Of a stretch of 64,000 nucleotides of DNA, positions 63,879 to 64,000 are shown piece after piece. Every line of letters begins with the position of its first letter. Position 1 is the first letter of the stretch. This stretch comes from Flavobacterium frigoris PS1 (GTDB lineage: Bacteria > Bacteroidota > Bacteroidia > Flavobacteriales > Flavobacteriaceae): positions 372,001 to 436,000 of the forward strand of contig NZ_AHKF01000018.1 in assembly GCF_000252125.1 (NCBI RefSeq). The letters are read 5' to 3'. The notes under the pieces were generated by a model. It was not told the DNA's origin. It worked only from the letters and a program-made list of their open reading frames with translations, and made no database searches. The position numbers and the translations under genes are program-made.

Positions 63879-64000
63879 ATGAAAAAGAAAGATGTTAAAT
63901 TGAATCCTGAAAGTCAAATGGAAGATTTAAAAGATACAAGTAAAGTACCTGATTCTCTGTTGTATCCCCCAAGTGAAGATATTTATAGTAAATTTCATAA
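63879..64000 (+). CDS. Hypothetical protein, N-terminal part (runs off window)
   Basis: An ATG frame stays open to the right edge for 40 codons: a lysine-rich start (MKKKDVKLNPESQMEDL), then a segment with Pro/Ser (VPDSLLYPPSEDIYSK). I do not recognise it; small hydrophilic stress-type proteins of Flavobacteriia can look like this. The remainder is outside the window. Confidence 0.55.
   Translation, partial: MKKKDVKLNPESQMEDLKDTSKVPDSLLYPPSEDIYSKFH

Overview
The window looks like chromosomal DNA of a Flavobacterium-type member of the Bacteroidota. The signs are low GC, AT-rich spacers, TAnnTTTG-type -7 promoter elements, many MKK-type lipoproteins, a tmRNA whose tag reads GEGNYALAA, and families typical of the group (DUF6268, DUF3667, DUF4202, DUF6428, BLH-type persulfide dioxygenase). 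No rRNA, tRNA, CRISPR array, prophage or intact insertion sequence was seen.

Layout. 1-4.6 kb: an RND efflux operon read leftward (TolC-like, adaptor, pump; the pump runs off the left edge). 4.6-5.86 kb: gene-poor, with a decayed small secreted-protein gene. 5.86-17.4 kb: a signalling block of a 2013-aa hybrid kinase with eleven PAS domains, a CheB-CheR-PAS fusion and a paralogous hybrid kinase. 17.4-24.7 kb: a TetR-controlled ABC-2 export operon (TetR, TolC, HlyD, cupin, two ATPases, two permeases). 24.7-34.5 kb: a sulfide/persulfide region with a BLH-type persulfide dioxygenase operon, cytochrome bd oxidase, sulfide:quinone oxidoreductase, TauE/SafE permease, a Crp/Fnr regulator and a rhodanese. 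34.5-42.5 kb: aldehyde dehydrogenase, outer-membrane protein, GMC oxidoreductase, EamA exporter, TlpA-like thioredoxin, OsmC. 42.5-42.9 kb: tmRNA. 43-52.8 kb: serine hydrolase, lysine/saccharopine dehydrogenase-like enzyme, M28 peptidase, DUF3667, dienelactone hydrolase, Lrp regulator divergent from ornithine aminotransferase and arginase, and a SUMT. 52.8-60.6 kb: a hybrid kinase, a phosphodiesterase and an M28 peptidase among several decayed genes. 60.6-63.6 kb: an arsenic operon with its ArsR.

Main finding. Six promoters carry the same architecture: a 14-bp palindrome of the form GTRAY-N4-RTYAC lying exactly 22 bp upstream of a TAnnTTTG-like -7 element. They precede the TolC/RND operon, the persulfide dioxygenase operon, cydAB, sqr, the TauE/SafE gene, and a transcript leading to the TlpA-like gene. 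This spacing suits activation by a Crp/Fnr-family protein, and such a gene (33198-33830) sits among the targets. The inferred pathway is sulfide oxidation by SQR into the quinone pool, re-oxidation by the bd oxidase, and persulfide clearance by the dioxygenase/rhodanese, with efflux and thiol-redox functions in the same regulon.

A second theme is gene decay. Relics recognisable by translation include a nirD-type Rieske gene, a PilJ-type sensor kinase, a DUF6132-like membrane gene overlapping thioredoxin, a propeller fragment, and a duplicated TolC tail. Three diverged copies of a Flavobacterium REP-like repeat lie in spacers.
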